Positions 17,404 through 26,718 of a stretch of 64,000 nucleotides of DNA are shown piece by piece; the first letter of the stretch is position 1, and every line of letters begins with the position of its first letter. Location of the stretch: the NCBI RefSeq assembly GCF_004011825.1, contig NZ_RKLO01000003.1:372001-436000 (forward strand). The letters run 5' to 3'. Origin of the DNA: Rhodococcus xishaensis (GTDB taxonomy: Bacteria; Actinomycetota; Actinomycetes; Mycobacteriales; Mycobacteriaceae). Position numbers and translations under genes: made by a program. The notes beneath the pieces were generated by a model. That model searched no databases. It saw only the letters and a program-made list of their open reading frames with translations, and was not told the DNA's origin.

Positions 17404-17838
17404 ATGCGAATCAACGCCTTCAGTAAGAAGACTCGACGCAACGCGACGATTGCCGCAGCCTGCCTCGGTGCTGCCGCGGTCGCAGCTCCCGGCATCGCCT
17501 GGGCCCAGAATCCTATTGCGGACAGCTCCCCCGAAGTGGTCGCTGCCGATTCTGTGGTCGATTCCGTGGTCACTGCCGATTCCCAGTGGATGGAAATCAC
17601 GGACTCCGGCAATGCCGCCGAAGGCTGCTCGATGGTGGAGGTCGAGATCCCCAAAGAAAAGATTGCTGCGGGGGACTTACAGCTCCTGATCCCCGAGAAC
17701 GTCCTCACGGAGTCCGATCTCGAAGGCAAGATTGCCGAGTTCGGTGACGTGGAAGTGCTCCCCGGAACCGACGCCGTCCAGCGGTACCAGCTCATCGACG
17801 GGGAGACGGACACGCCTATCGCAACAGCCATTTGCTGA
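17404..17838 (+). CDS. Secreted hypothetical protein
   Basis: A 144-residue protein with a clear Sec signal peptide: basic KKTRR, hydrophobic core [18 protein letters not shown] and a likely AWA/QN cleavage site near residue 34. The mature part is acidic and has two cysteines (GCSMVEVEI and the C-terminal IC), which could form a disulfide. No family is recognised. A GAGGAGA sequence precedes the ATG, and a strong hairpin terminator follows. The nearby downstream prrAB pair may or may not control it. Confidence 0.8.
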   Translation: MRINAFSKKTRRNATIAAACLGAAAVAAPGIAWAQNPIADSSPEVVAADSVVDSVVTADSQWMEITDSGNAAEGCSMVEVEIPKEKIAAGDLQLLIPENVLTESDLEGKIAEFGDVEVLPGTDAVQRYQLIDGETDTPIATAIC

Positions 17839-17852
17839 GCACTCCCCGAACC

Positions 17853-17881
17853 GGTGCTGCGTACTCGAAGTACGCAGCACC
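17853..17881 (+). terminator. Intrinsic terminator after the secreted protein gene
   Basis: GGTGCTGCGTACT (17853-17865) pairs perfectly with AGTACGCAGCACC (17869-17881) around CGA, followed by GTCTTT. It separates this gene from prrAB. Confidence 0.85.
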
Positions 17882-17993
17882 GTCTTTGGTGGATACAGCA
17901 CACTCGGTACTCGAAAGTGTTTCCAATGGACGGCGGTCTGACTCGAGTGCTGTGGAAACCGGCGAAAACGTTGAAACTCCTGATGGAGGCATG

Positions 17994-18695
17994 ATGGATC
18001 GGATGACCGACAGTGCCCGCATCCTGCTCGTCGACGACGACCCCAAGGTCCTTACCTCCCTCACACGGGGGCTGCGACTGTCCGGTTTCGAGCTCGAGGC
18101 CGCCGGCGACGGAGCATCCGCGCTCCGGGCAGTCGCGGCCTCCCGTCCGGACGCAATCGTGCTCGATGTGAACATGCCGGTGCTCGACGGCGTCGGCGTG
18201 GTTACCGCACTGCGGGCGATGGGTAACGACGTTCCGATCTGCGTCCTCAGTGCACGCAGCACCGTCGGCGACCGTATCGCGGGCCTCGAAGCCGGTGCGG
18301 ACGACTACCTCACCAAGCCATTCGAACTCGGCGAACTGGTCGCTCGCCTACGCGCGCTGCTGCGCCGGGCACCCCGCACCCCGGCACCGACGGGCACGAT
18401 TGCTGTCGGTGCTCTCGAAGTGGACATTCCGGGACGGCGGGTCCACGTCAGCGGCGAACGCATCGAACTCACCAAGCGAGAGTTCGATCTGTTGAGCGTC
18501 CTCGCGGAGAACGCTGGGATCGTGCTCAGCCGTGTTCGACTGCTGGAACTGGTGTGGGGCTACGACTTCGACGCAGACACCAACGTCGTCGATGTGTTCG
18601 TGACGTATCTACGAAGGAAGCTGGAGGTCGCCGGGATGCCGCGGGTGCTGCACACTGTTCGCGGAGTCGGGTTCGTATTGCGGGAGCAGCCATGA
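17994..18695 (+). CDS. prrA: Two-component response regulator PrrA
   Basis: An OmpR-type response regulator of 233 residues. Receiver domain: [10 protein letters not shown] with the acidic pair near residue 13, phospho-acceptor Asp in [12 protein letters not shown], Thr/Ser in VLSARS and Lys in YLTKPF. The C-terminal winged helix includes [17 protein letters not shown] and ends [10 protein letters not shown]. From memory the product is close to M. tuberculosis PrrA, including [14 protein letters not shown] at 17985-17989 precedes several in-frame ATGs (17991, 17994, 18003); 17994 has acceptable spacing. Its stop overlaps the prrB start. In mycobacteria PrrAB acts in adaptation and respiration; the target genes here are not known. 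Confidence 0.92.
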   Translation: MDRMTDSARILLVDDDPKVLTSLTRGLRLSGFELEAAGDGASALRAVAASRPDAIVLDVNMPVLDGVGVVTALRAMGNDVPICVLSARSTVGDRIAGLEAGADDYLTKPFELGELVARLRALLRRAPRTPAPTGTIAVGALEVDIPGRRVHVSGERIELTKREFDLLSVLAENAGIVLSRVRLLELVWGYDFDADTNVVDVFVTYLRRKLEVAGMPRVLHTVRGVGFVLREQP

Positions 18696-19972
18696 GCACG
18701 CGCCGCCGCTCAGTGTCGCTGCGTACGCGCGTCGCACTGGTCTCCGCGCTGGCTGCCACCATCGTCATCGCCGTGATCGGTGTGGCATTCGCAGTCTTCC
18801 TGAGAGTCAGCGGGTCCGCGCAGCTCGATAACACCCTGGATTCGGTGTCGTTGAGCTCCCCTACAGGGATTTCCCCGCAGCAGTACACCTTGGTGACACC
18901 CGAAACGCCGGGTACCCCACTCAACTACGACACGGTGCGGACAGAAGTCGTCGACGGCAGGCAAGTGCGCCTACGTGAAGTTCCCGTCGCCGGCGTCAAC
19001 GACGCATACGTCGAGGTCTCCATTCCTGAAGATGCCCTCAGTCGCGCGATTCACGAGCAGCAGTGGCGGGTGGCGGGAGCCTCGCTAGCGGCTATCGCGG
19101 TCGCCGCTGGTCTGGGCTGGCTGATGGCCGGCCGAGCAGTGAGACCGCTCGAGCGACTCGCCGCGGCCACCCACACGGTCGGCGACGAGCTACCTGCGGC
19201 GTTACCGGACGTCCGCGGGGCCCGTGAGGCAGAGGAGCTCGCTGATGCCATTCGGCACATGCTCGAACGAATAGGAAAGGCCCAGAGCCGGACCCAGGAC
19301 GCTCTCGGCGCGGCCCGTGACTTCGCGGCGGTCTCGGCACACGAGTTGCGCACACCGCTCACCTCGATGCGTACCGACCTCGAGGTCCTCGCGACGATGC
19401 GCCTGACGGACGAACAACGAACGGAGATCCTGAACGAACTCCGGGCAACGGAACGACAGATCGAGTCAACCCTCACCGATCTGGAAAGCCTGGCCGTCGG
19501 GGATCTGTCCGAAGTCACCGATCTCGAGGATGTCGACCTGGTGGAACTCGCCGACCGCTGCATACAGGAAGCATCGCGGCGCTTGCCCGACGTGGCCATA
19601 GAACTGTCGGCGCCCCAATCGCTGACGATGCGCGGGCTGCCGTCCGGGCTTCGATTGGTTCTCGAGAACGCGATCGCCAACGCGGCAAGGCACGGACGCG
19701 CCGATCGGATCATGGTCACCGTCGCAGGGAACGACATCCGCGGCTCCACGGTGACGATCGACGACAACGGAATCGGCGTTCCCGAGCACGAGCGGGCGAC
19801 ACTGTTCGAACGATTCGCGCGAGGATCGTCCGCCCACCCCGTCGGATCCGGACTAGGTCTCGCGCTTATTGCGCAGCAGGCGTCGGTCCACGGGGGCACC
19901 GCCGAACTGACTGACAGCCCGCTCGGCGGTGCGCGCCTGCGCCTCGACCTGCCCGCGACCGCCCGGCGATGA
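18692..19972 (+). CDS. prrB: Sensor histidine kinase PrrB
   Basis: The partner kinase of PrrA, 426 residues. TM1 near residues 15-37 ([20 protein letters not shown]), an extracytoplasmic domain of about 90 residues, TM2 near 130-148 ([20 protein letters not shown]), a HAMP linker, the dimerisation motif [19 protein letters not shown] with the phospho-His, and an ATPase domain with N-box [18 protein letters not shown] and GSGLGLALI. The ATG overlaps the prrA stop (ATGA). It ends directly against the convergent next gene, with no base between the two stops. Confidence 0.92.
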   Translation: MSTRRRSVSLRTRVALVSALAATIVIAVIGVAFAVFLRVSGSAQLDNTLDSVSLSSPTGISPQQYTLVTPETPGTPLNYDTVRTEVVDGRQVRLREVPVAGVNDAYVEVSIPEDALSRAIHEQQWRVAGASLAAIAVAAGLGWLMAGRAVRPLERLAAATHTVGDELPAALPDVRGAREAEELADAIRHMLERIGKAQSRTQDALGAARDFAAVSAHELRTPLTSMRTDLEVLATMRLTDEQRTEILNELRATERQIESTLTDLESLAVGDLSEVTDLEDVDLVELADRCIQEASRRLPDVAIELSAPQSLTMRGLPSGLRLVLENAIANAARHGRADRIMVTVAGNDIRGSTVTIDDNGIGVPEHERATLFERFARGSSAHPVGSGLGLALIAQQASVHGGTAELTDSPLGGARLRLDLPATARR

Positions 19973-20995
19973 CTACTCGGCGGCGCGGGCGGCCTGAATG
20001 AACAACGCGTCGATCGCGATCGGGTCGATCTCGTCGACGGTCGGCGGGTTCCAGCGTGGGCTGCGGTCCTTGTCCACCAGCAGCGCCCGCACACCCTCGA
20101 TGAAGTCGTGGTTACGGGTTACCTCCGCGCCCAGCGCGAGTTCGAATGCCAGGCACTCTTCGAGCGACTGTTCGGCACCCTGACGGATCAGTTTGGCGGT
20201 AACCCACAGGCTGCTCGGCGACGGCGACATCATGGCCTCGCGGGTGCGGACTGTCCACTCGTCGTCGCCGGTCAGGCGCGCGAGCATCTCCGGGACCGTG
20301 CCGGATCCGAAGACTCGATCGATCTCCTCCAACCGGTCCGCGAGTTCCGAGGGCGGTGCGTCCTGCGTGTGGGCGGCCAGCGCAGCCGAGACGTCACCCT
20401 TGCGGATGTCATCGGCGAGTCCTTCGATCCGATCCGACGGGACGAAGTGCGTCGCCAGCCCTGCGGTGAGGGCGTCGGACCCCGTCGCGCGAGCCCCGGT
20501 GAGACCCAGGTACATCCCGGTCGACCCGGTCAGGCGCGGCAGGAAGTAGCTGGCACCTATGTCGGGGAAGAAGCCGATCGCAGGCTCGGGCATCGCGAGA
20601 GAGGCGCGTTCGGTGACGACGCGCACCGAACCGTGGACCGAAATACCGAGCCCACCTCCCATCGCATGCCCGTCGATGAGCGCGACGTACGGTTTGGGAT
20701 ACCCGGCGATGAGCGCGTTGAGCCGGTACTCGGTCTCGAAGAACTCGTGCACCGCGTCGTGATCTCCATCAAGCGACGCTTGCCGCACCGACTTGATGTC
20801 GCCGCCCGCAGAGAATGCACGTTCGGACGAACTGGTCACCAGAACCGCGTCGATCGCGTCGTCGTCCCGCCACTGCATCAGCGAGGTGTACATATCGCGA
20901 ATCATGCTCGCGTCCAAGGCATTGAGAACCTTGGGGCGGTCGAGGACGATCTCCGCGACGGAGCCGTGCACGTGGGTCTGGATGAACGAGGTCAT
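19973..20995 (-). CDS. Enoyl-CoA hydratase/3-hydroxyisobutyryl-CoA hydrolase
   Basis: A crotonase-fold enzyme of 340 residues. The oxyanion segments AFSAGGDIKSV and GHAMGGGLGISVHG are present, followed by ASLAMPEPAIGFFPDIGASYFLPR. The Glu in MPEP and the Asp in PDIG, with the long C-terminal region (WTVRTREAMMSPSPSSL), are typical of 3-hydroxyisobutyryl-CoA hydrolases in valine breakdown rather than plain enoyl-CoA hydratases. ATG at 20995 has AGAGAGG upstream. The gene's last base touches the prrB stop on the other strand. Confidence 0.85.
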   Translation of the reverse strand: MTSFIQTHVHGSVAEIVLDRPKVLNALDASMIRDMYTSLMQWRDDDAIDAVLVTSSSERAFSAGGDIKSVRQASLDGDHDAVHEFFETEYRLNALIAGYPKPYVALIDGHAMGGGLGISVHGSVRVVTERASLAMPEPAIGFFPDIGASYFLPRLTGSTGMYLGLTGARATGSDALTAGLATHFVPSDRIEGLADDIRKGDVSAALAAHTQDAPPSELADRLEEIDRVFGSGTVPEMLARLTGDDEWTVRTREAMMSPSPSSLWVTAKLIRQGAEQSLEECLAFELALGAEVTRNHDFIEGVRALLVDKDRSPRWNPPTVDEIDPIAIDALFIQAARAAE

Positions 20996-21021
20996 CGTGC
21001 CTCTCTTTTCGATCGAACTAT

Positions 21022-21726
21022 TTACGGCCACAACGCGTCCGGACGCCACCGGACAGCCTCATGCGGTGGGGTGCGCCGGTAGCGAACACGCAGGTGCCGC
21101 CGGTCCGGATCGGCATGCCAGAACTCGACTGCGTCCGGAACCACGCACCAAGCCTGCCAGGTACCCGGAACGGAAGACGGATCGGCCTCCACTTCGGACA
21201 CCGCCGCCCCGACCGCATCGTCGTACTCGGCAATATCGGTGAGGATCTCGCTCTGCCGACTCGCCGCAGCGACCGCGCGGGCCGTAACCGACCGGTCCCG
21301 GAAGTCTCGCCCGCTCACCTCGGCGTCGCCGCGCTCGACCCTGCCACGAACCCGCACCTGACGGCCCTGTTCGCGCCAGTAGAACGTCAGTGCCGCGGTC
21401 GGGTTGGCGAGGAGCTGCCGCGCTTTGGGGGAGCGCAGGTCCGTCGAGAACCACCACCCTCTGGCCGTGACGTCCTTGAGTAGCAACGTGCGGGCATCGG
21501 GAACCCCGGCAGCGTCGACCGTCGAGAGCGTTGCAACGTGCGGTTCGACGACTCCGGCGGCGGCTGCCTCCTCGAGCCACGACAGGAACAGCGCAACAGG
21601 GTCGGCGGGCAGTTCCCGATCGCCCGGCATCGGCAGGCCGGTTCGCGGCGGCGACGCTCGCGCCCCCGGGAAGGCACGGATCCAGCTGCGGGTGTCCGGG
21701 AACGAGGCGCGCGATGGAACGGTCAC
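21022..21726 (-). CDS. Pyridoxamine 5'-phosphate oxidase-like flavoprotein
   Basis: A 234-residue FMN-binding split-barrel protein. It follows the PdxH/PhzG pattern: DPVALFLSWLEEAAAAG, then VATLSTVDAAGVPDARTLLLKD (the FMN-phosphate loop), WFSTDLRSPKARQL, ALTFYWREQGRQVRVRGRVE, and a C-terminal VEFWHADPDRRHLRVRYRR that matches the PNPOx dimerisation domain. It may oxidise pyridoxamine phosphate to PLP, or act on another small molecule; the N-terminus is shorter in conserved features than PdxH. The GTG start at 21726 follows a TAAGGT element by six bases, so it may be leaderless. Confidence 0.8.
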   Translation of the reverse strand: MTVPSRASFPDTRSWIRAFPGARASPPRTGLPMPGDRELPADPVALFLSWLEEAAAAGVVEPHVATLSTVDAAGVPDARTLLLKDVTARGWWFSTDLRSPKARQLLANPTAALTFYWREQGRQVRVRGRVERGDAEVSGRDFRDRSVTARAVAAASRQSEILTDIAEYDDAVGAAVSEVEADPSSVPGTWQAWCVVPDAVEFWHADPDRRHLRVRYRRTPPHEAVRWRPDALWP

Positions 21727-21753
21727 CGAGCGACCTTATCGGTCGGGTTCCTC

Positions 21754-22146
21754 CTACGCCGGTCCCGACAATATCCAGCGGTGTCCGAAAGGGTCGATGA
21801 GCGTCGCGGTTCGCCGGCCGAAGTTCTCCGAGACCCAGCGCTCGACGATGCCCCCGGCATCGTGGGCCCGTTCGAGCACCGCATCGGTGTCGTCGACGGG
21901 CAGCACCAGCGTGACAGACGTCGCGCCGGAACCGGGCGCCGTCAGCCCCATCCCCGGAAACTCCTCGGCCAGGTAGATCATCCCGGTCTGCAGACGCAGC
22001 TCGGCGTGGCCGATTTGGCCGTCTTCCAGGACAAATGGCTCCCCGCACAGTTCGGCGCCGAACGCCTTGCAATACCATTCGACAGCTTCCCCCGCCCCGC
22101 GGACTGTCAGGTACGGCAGCGCACCTGATGCCGGAAAATCAGTCAC
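21754..22146 (-). CDS. VOC-family (glyoxalase/bleomycin resistance-like) protein
   Basis: A 130-residue vicinal oxygen chelate protein of the PhnB/YycE-like group. Two beta-alpha-beta-beta-beta modules can be read: LPYLTVRGAGEAVEWYCKAFG then GHAELRLQTGMIYLAEE, and VTLVLPVDDTDAVLERAHDAGG then RTATLIDPFGHRWILS. Metal ligands of the fold (His in GHAEL, Glu near the end) are only partly evident. Substrate unknown. Its ATG overlaps the stop of the upstream SnoaL-like gene by four bases, so they form an operon. Confidence 0.8.
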   Translation of the reverse strand: MTDFPASGALPYLTVRGAGEAVEWYCKAFGAELCGEPFVLEDGQIGHAELRLQTGMIYLAEEFPGMGLTAPGSGATSVTLVLPVDDTDAVLERAHDAGGIVERWVSENFGRRTATLIDPFGHRWILSGPA

Positions 22147-22634
22147 GGCGCGATCCTAGCCCCCGACTGCGGCGACCCGATCAGCGCCCACCGGTTGGAG
22201 GTGAGGCGGAAGCTGGGCAGGTCCGCCAGCGAGTACACCGACTCGTAGGTCCGCTCGTACTCCGTGTGCGCGATCTTCCACCGTCCCGCCGCGTCCTTCG
22301 CGTAGCGATCCTGGTAGAAGGCCGCGCCATGCATCATCAACTGGTCACCGGGCACCACAACCGTGTCCGAGAGGTACCAAATGCCCGTCGCAGTGTCGCC
22401 GTGCACATCTATTTCCGGATGTCCACAGTGGTGTTCGGTGATGACGTGCGGACCGAGCGTGTCCTGCATAAACGACACGAATCCATCCCGCGAGTCGAAT
22501 CGCAGATGCTCGGCGTAGGTTGCCGTCGCGTCCGGCATGAGCGTGTCGGCGAATTCGGCCCACGACTTCGTGTCGAGGGCACGCACATACCGGTACTTGA
22601 GCCGAGTGATCTCGGCTATCGCCTCCAGATCCAC
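22143..22634 (-). CDS. SnoaL-like/NTF2-fold protein
   Basis: A 163-residue NTF2-like protein. It has the LEAIAEITRLKYRYVRALDTKSW start, DTLMPDATATY, HHCGHPEIDVHGDTATGIWYLSD and AAFYQDRYAKDAAGRWKIAHTEYER, the usual order for the SnoaL-like domain found in small hydrolases, cyclases and proteins of unknown role. GTG at 22634 is chosen (GGAGG nine bases upstream); a longer frame to 22736 exists but its first 34 residues are not family-like. An imperfect TGTAC-G-GTACA palindrome lies upstream at about 22657-22667. Confidence 0.75.
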   Translation of the reverse strand: MDLEAIAEITRLKYRYVRALDTKSWAEFADTLMPDATATYAEHLRFDSRDGFVSFMQDTLGPHVITEHHCGHPEIDVHGDTATGIWYLSDTVVVPGDQLMMHGAAFYQDRYAKDAAGRWKIAHTEYERTYESVYSLADLPSFRLTSNRWALIGSPQSGARIAP

Positions 22635-22770
22635 AGTGCCCGCCCTCCGCCCAGCGTGTACGGTACAAGTGCAGGCTAACCGGCCTCGTCGCTTCTTGGG
22701 GTGTGTAGCGCCACTATCGTTGTCGTGCAGCGACACCAGAACGCATATGGGGCCGCAGGAACTCGAGTGA

Positions 22771-24561
22771 TCATTCGAGTTCGGAGGCGAGTTCCATCCA
22801 CTGCTCCTCAGTAGCCTCCCTGTCGGCCACGATCTGTTTGAGTTCGGCGTCGAGGGCCATCAGTTTCGCCGGATCCGTCGCAGCCTCTGCCAGCTGGGCG
22901 TGCAGTTTTTCCTCCTGGTCGGACAACTTGGACACCGCCCGTTCGAGCCGTGCGAGTTCCTTGCGGGCCGCCCGGTCGGCGGCACCGTTCCGAGTGGGCT
23001 TCGATGCAGCCGTCCCAGCGTTCGACGCCACCGAAGGAGTCGTCGCCTGTGACCTTTCCGCGAGGATCGCGCGTTTGCGGAGGTATTCCTCGATGCCGCC
23101 TGGAAGATTAGTGAGCTTGCCATCTCCGAACAGCGCCCACGTGGAGTCGCAGATCCGCTCGATGAGGTAGCGGTCGTGGGAAATCACCACCAGCGTGCCA
23201 GCCCAACCGTCGAGCAGGTCCTCGAGCTGTTGGAGGGTATCGATGTCAAGATCGTTGGTGGGCTCGTCGAGCAACAGCACGTTCGGTTCGCTCATCAGCA
23301 TCCGCGTCAACTGCAGCCGACGACGCTCGCCACCGGACAGATCCGCGACCGGCGTCCGCTGACGCGCCGGCGAGAATCCCAACCGTTCGGCGAGCTGACC
23401 AGCCGAGATCTCCTTGTCGCCGAGAGTGATCCGCTCGGCGACGTCCCTGACTGCCTCGAGCACCCGCATCTCCGTCGGCAGATCATCAAGTTCTTGGCGG
23501 AGCCATCCGATCTTGACGGTCTGGCCCTGAATACGCTTGCCCTCTGCCGGTACCAGTTCCCCGGCCAGGGTCCGCAGCAGCGTCGTCTTGCCGGAGCCGT
23601 TCACCCCGACCAGACCGACGCGTTCACCGGGCGCAAGACGCCACGTCAGGTCGTGGACCAACTCCCGACCGTCCGGCGTGACCAGCTGCACGTGCTCGAG
23701 TTCGACGACTACACGCCCCAGCCGGCGTTTGGCGAACGACGCGAGCGCTATCGAGTCACGTGGCGGCGGGACGTCGGCGATGAGCGCCTCGGCGGCCTCG
23801 ACCCGGTACCGCGGCTTGGAGGTGCGGGCCTGCGGTCCGCGGCGCAGCCATGCGAGTTCCTTCCGCGCGAGGTTCCGGCGGCGCTCCTCTGCCGCGTCGG
23901 CCTGACGGGCCCGCTCGGCACGAGCGAAGATCCAATCGTTGTAGCCACCGTCATAGCTCTCGACACTGCCGTGCACCACCTCCCACGTGCGGGTAGCGAC
24001 CGTGTCGAGGAACCAGCGATCGTGGGTGACGACGACAAGGGCGGATCGCCGCGACACGAGGTGCTCGGCCAGCCACTGCACGCCCTCGACGTCGAGGTGG
24101 TTGGTGGGCTCATCGAGCACCAGCAGGTCCAGGTCCTGCACGAGTGCGGCGGCCAGAGCCACCCGGCGACGCTCCCCACCGGAGAGCTCGTCGACGTTGG
24201 CGTCGAGGCCGAGGTTGTCGATGCCGATGCCCCCGAGGATGCCCCGGATGCGGGCGTCACCTGCCCACTCGTGGTCCGCGACGTCGAGTGGGCCGAGAAC
24301 CACTTCGCCGACCGTCGAACCCGGCGGCAGCACGCCGCGTTGGGTGACCACTGCCATGCGCAGCCCACCGACACGGCTGACCCGGCCGGAATCAGGTTCC
24401 TCGATCCCTGCGAGCACCTCGAGCATCGTGGTCTTGCCGCCGCCGTTAAGTCCGACGACTCCGATGCGTTCCCCCTCCTGCACGCCCAGCGAGACGGAGT
24501 CGAGCAGCGGCTTGATGCCGAAGGATTTGGAAACCTGCTCGAGATTGATCAAATTCGCCAT
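22771..24561 (-). CDS. ABC-F family ATPase (Uup/EttA-like)
   Basis: A soluble protein of 596 residues with two ABC ATPase domains and no membrane helices, so it acts on the ribosome rather than as a transporter. Domain 1: Walker A GLNGGGKTTM (near 37-46), signature LSGGERRRVALA, Walker B LLVLDEPTNHLD. Domain 2: Walker A GVNGSGKTTL, signature LSGGERRRLQLT, Walker B LLLDEPTNDLD. A charged linker and a C-terminal coiled coil (about 530-596, ELARLERAVSKLSDQEEKL) resemble Uup. The start ATG overlaps the ispE stop by one base (TGATG), making a two-gene operon. Confidence 0.93.
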   Translation of the reverse strand: MANLINLEQVSKSFGIKPLLDSVSLGVQEGERIGVVGLNGGGKTTMLEVLAGIEEPDSGRVSRVGGLRMAVVTQRGVLPPGSTVGEVVLGPLDVADHEWAGDARIRGILGGIGIDNLGLDANVDELSGGERRRVALAAALVQDLDLLVLDEPTNHLDVEGVQWLAEHLVSRRSALVVVTHDRWFLDTVATRTWEVVHGSVESYDGGYNDWIFARAERARQADAAEERRRNLARKELAWLRRGPQARTSKPRYRVEAAEALIADVPPPRDSIALASFAKRRLGRVVVELEHVQLVTPDGRELVHDLTWRLAPGERVGLVGVNGSGKTTLLRTLAGELVPAEGKRIQGQTVKIGWLRQELDDLPTEMRVLEAVRDVAERITLGDKEISAGQLAERLGFSPARQRTPVADLSGGERRRLQLTRMLMSEPNVLLLDEPTNDLDIDTLQQLEDLLDGWAGTLVVISHDRYLIERICDSTWALFGDGKLTNLPGGIEEYLRKRAILAERSQATTPSVASNAGTAASKPTRNGAADRAARKELARLERAVSKLSDQEEKLHAQLAEAATDPAKLMALDAELKQIVADREATEEQWMELASELE

Positions 24562-25496
24562 CAGTGGCTGCCTTCCCGCTCTGGGTCGATCACACGCGCT
24601 CCTGACACGGGCCCACTCGCGACGCGTACGGTGCGGCACACTCCCGCACCCGAGAGTTCTGCCCCCACCGTCACCGCCGACTCCGCGTCTGCGCACAGGA
24701 ACGCGCACGTCGGGCCGGAGCCCGACACGATGCCGGCCAGGGCACCGGCGGACACACCGGCCCGGAGTGTGCGCCGCAGTTCCGGCGCGAGCGAGAGCGC
24801 CGCCGGTTGGAGGTCGTTGCCGAGCAACGGAGCCAGCGCGGTGGCGTCGCCGGACGCGAGGGCGTGCATCAGGTCCTCGGCATCGCCGACGCGCGGCGGT
24901 TGGCCGTCGGCCCGCAACTTGTCGAGTTCCTGGAACACCGTAGGCGTCGACAGTCCCCCCTTCGCCAGGGCGAGTGCCCAGTGGAAGGTGCTGCGAGACA
25001 GGACGGGCAACAGTTTCTCCCCGCGCCCGGTTCCGACGGCGGTGCCACCGTGGAGGCTGAAGGTGACGTCGCTGCCGAGCCGAGCCGCGAACCGGTCGAG
25101 GGCGGGCCTGTCCAGACCCAGCCGCCAAAGCTCGTTCAGCGCCACCAGCGCGGCCGCGGCGTCGGCGCTGCCGCCGGCCATACCACCGGCGACCGGGATT
25201 CCCTTGACGATCGAGATCTCCACGTCGGGGTCGATGCCCGCCTCAGCAGCGAGCATCTCGGCGGCCCTCCACACGAGATTGGTGTGATCCGTGGGCACCG
25301 AGGCGGCTCCCTCCCCGCGCACTCGAACCGCAAGTGTCTCGGCGGGAGAGACGGACACGTCATCGGTGAGCGAAAGCGCCTGGAAGACCGTCGTCAGTTC
25401 GTGGTAGCCGTCCTCCCGGAGGTCACCGACAGCCAGGTGCAGGTTGACCTTGGACGGCGCCCGCGCGGTGACGGAACGTGGAACAACGGAGAGCAC
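24561..25496 (-). CDS. ispE: 4-diphosphocytidyl-2-C-methyl-D-erythritol kinase
   Basis: IspE phosphorylates CDP-methylerythritol in the non-mevalonate route to isoprenoids. The 311-residue GHMP kinase shows [12 protein letters not shown] near the N-terminus, the ATP loop [18 protein letters not shown] (near 100-117) and a C-terminal [15 protein letters not shown] at 25496 is preferred because a TATTGT -10 (25506-25510 on the opposite strand reading) lies eight bases upstream, a leaderless layout; a TTG at 25508 is possible. In mycobacteria ispE follows ksgA directly; here about 5.4 kb of other genes separates them. Confidence 0.93.
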   Translation of the reverse strand: MLSVVPRSVTARAPSKVNLHLAVGDLREDGYHELTTVFQALSLTDDVSVSPAETLAVRVRGEGAASVPTDHTNLVWRAAEMLAAEAGIDPDVEISIVKGIPVAGGMAGGSADAAAALVALNELWRLGLDRPALDRFAARLGSDVTFSLHGGTAVGTGRGEKLLPVLSRSTFHWALALAKGGLSTPTVFQELDKLRADGQPPRVGDAEDLMHALASGDATALAPLLGNDLQPAALSLAPELRRTLRAGVSAGALAGIVSGSGPTCAFLCADAESAVTVGAELSGAGVCRTVRVASGPVSGARVIDPEREGSH

Positions 25497-25571
25497 GAGT
25501 TCCAACAATAGGCGTTCGAGCCGAGGCGATGAGTACGCACCTCAGCGGCCACTCCCACCCCGTTCGTCTCG

Positions 25572-26042
25572 CTATGGCGGGTTCCGGCCCGGGACGTCCA
25601 GCCAGCTTTCGCCGACGTCGTGGCGGATCCACTCGACCTCGAGCCGCCGGTCGGCTATCGCCCACCGCCCGTCACGACGCTCGAACCGGTCGAGGTAGCG
25701 AAGCCAGACGGTGAGGAAGCTGCGAGTTGGGTTGCCCGCGTCGGCCGCATTGGTGTGCTGCGCCATTGCGTAGGTCTCGGTCTCGGCGGTGTCCCCGGCC
25801 AACTCGATCAGCTGGTTCCCGGCAAAGTGGAAAGTGCGGTCGAACACCCCGAAGCCTGCCGGGTCCGTGAGGAACTGCATGAAATTGTCGACGCCACCCT
25901 CATAGAACGGCGCATAGTTGGTCTGCGCATCGGCGTGGAAGCAGCGCCGCACCAGCGCCCAGTCTCGCCGGTCAACGCCCCGGAAGTAGCGGAGTAGGAC
26001 ATCGCTGATCTCGGCGCGGTCGCTGAGTTCTTCGGGCGTCAC
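25572..26042 (-). CDS. SnoaL-like/NTF2-fold protein
   Basis: A 156-residue protein of the SnoaL-like domain family. The pattern is LSDRAEISDVLLRYFRGVDRRDWALVRRCF, HADAQTNYAPFYEG, FHFAGNQLIELAGDTAETETYAMA and YLDRFERRDGRWAIADRRLEVEW. It is a second, diverged member of this family in the window (compare the gene ending at 22143). No catalytic assignment can be made. It lies 75 bases upstream of ispE on the same strand. Confidence 0.75.
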   Translation of the reverse strand: MTPEELSDRAEISDVLLRYFRGVDRRDWALVRRCFHADAQTNYAPFYEGGVDNFMQFLTDPAGFGVFDRTFHFAGNQLIELAGDTAETETYAMAQHTNAADAGNPTRSFLTVWLRYLDRFERRDGRWAIADRRLEVEWIRHDVGESWLDVPGRNPP

Positions 26043-26135
26043 ATCAGCCCCTTCCCTCTCTTCGGGTGTTGCCGAACACTAACGCCGAGAGGCGCTGCCG
26101 GGAGACGAATCGGGACACCACTCCCGGATACGGGA

Positions 26136-26168
26136 AACGGGGCGCCGCTCTGCGAGCAGCGCCCCGTT
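26136..26168 (-). terminator. Terminator of the cold-shock gene
   Basis: AACGGGGCGC (26136-26145) pairs with GCGCCCCGTT (26159-26168), with a 13-base loop that can itself pair. It lies 25 bases after the csp stop. On the minus strand it is followed by TCCCG, so the tail is weak in T. Confidence 0.75.
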
Positions 26169-26192
26169 CACATCGCAAGATGCGGATGGATG

Positions 26193-26396
26193 TCAGATAG
26201 TGGTGACGTCCGTGGCCTGCGGGCCCTTGTTCCCCTGGCCGATCTCGAAGCGCACACGCTGGTTCTCCTCGAGCGTGCGGAAGCCGGAGGTCTGAATCGC
26301 CGAGTAGTGGACGAAGACGTCGGCGCTGCCGTCGTCGGGCGCGATGAAGCCGAAGCCCTTCTCAGCGTTGAACCACTTGACGGTGCCTTCTGCCAT
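26193..26396 (-). CDS. Cold-shock protein, CspA family
   Basis: A single OB-fold RNA chaperone of 67 residues. Both RNA-binding motifs are intact: KGFGFI (RNP1) and VFVHYSAI (RNP2). The sequence [18 protein letters not shown] is nearly that of mycobacterial CspA. Upstream on the minus strand there is a long region without genes up to the copper promoter at 26645, which leaves room for the long 5' leader usual for cold-shock genes. GAGAAAG lies before the ATG. Confidence 0.96.
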   Translation of the reverse strand: MAEGTVKWFNAEKGFGFIAPDDGSADVFVHYSAIQTSGFRTLEENQRVRFEIGQGNKGPQATDVTTI

Positions 26397-26644
26397 GTTT
26401 CTTTCTCACCTTGTTCGAGTGCGAACTCGAGAACCCCGGTCGGGGCCCCGGGCCGGTGTCACACGGCGGCTTGCTCGAATCCCGGAGTGGAGATCCGTCC
26501 GCCCGCAACTTCAGGATTTGCGAGCGTGGACTAACACAAACACAAAAACTACGACCGTGGACAAGTGAACCACAGCGCAGTTCGGGCCCTCGCGGCGCAC
26601 CTACCTAAGCTCCGCGAGACGTGATGATCATCTCTTCTCAGTTC

Positions 26645-26674
26645 TTGCCATTCGATACCCCCGGGGGGTACTTT
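26645..26674 (+). promoter_or_regulatory. Copper promoter with CsoR-type operator
   Basis: ATACCCCCGGGGGGTA at 26655-26670 matches the G/C-tract palindrome bound by CsoR-family Cu(I) repressors. TTGCCA (26645-26650) and TACTTT (26669-26674), 18 bases apart, could be the -35 and -10, which puts the operator in the spacer as expected for a repressor. It controls copZ and probably copA. No csoR gene lies in this window. Confidence 0.7.
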
Positions 26675-26718
26675 GATACCTGCACGGGGTAGTGGTACCA
26701 ACGAATAAGGAGACCAGA

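Noticed and set aside
23176-25287. A 703-codon open frame on plus opposite the ABC-F and ispE genes
   Set aside because: Both minus-strand genes have complete motifs; the antisense frame has none and an odd composition.
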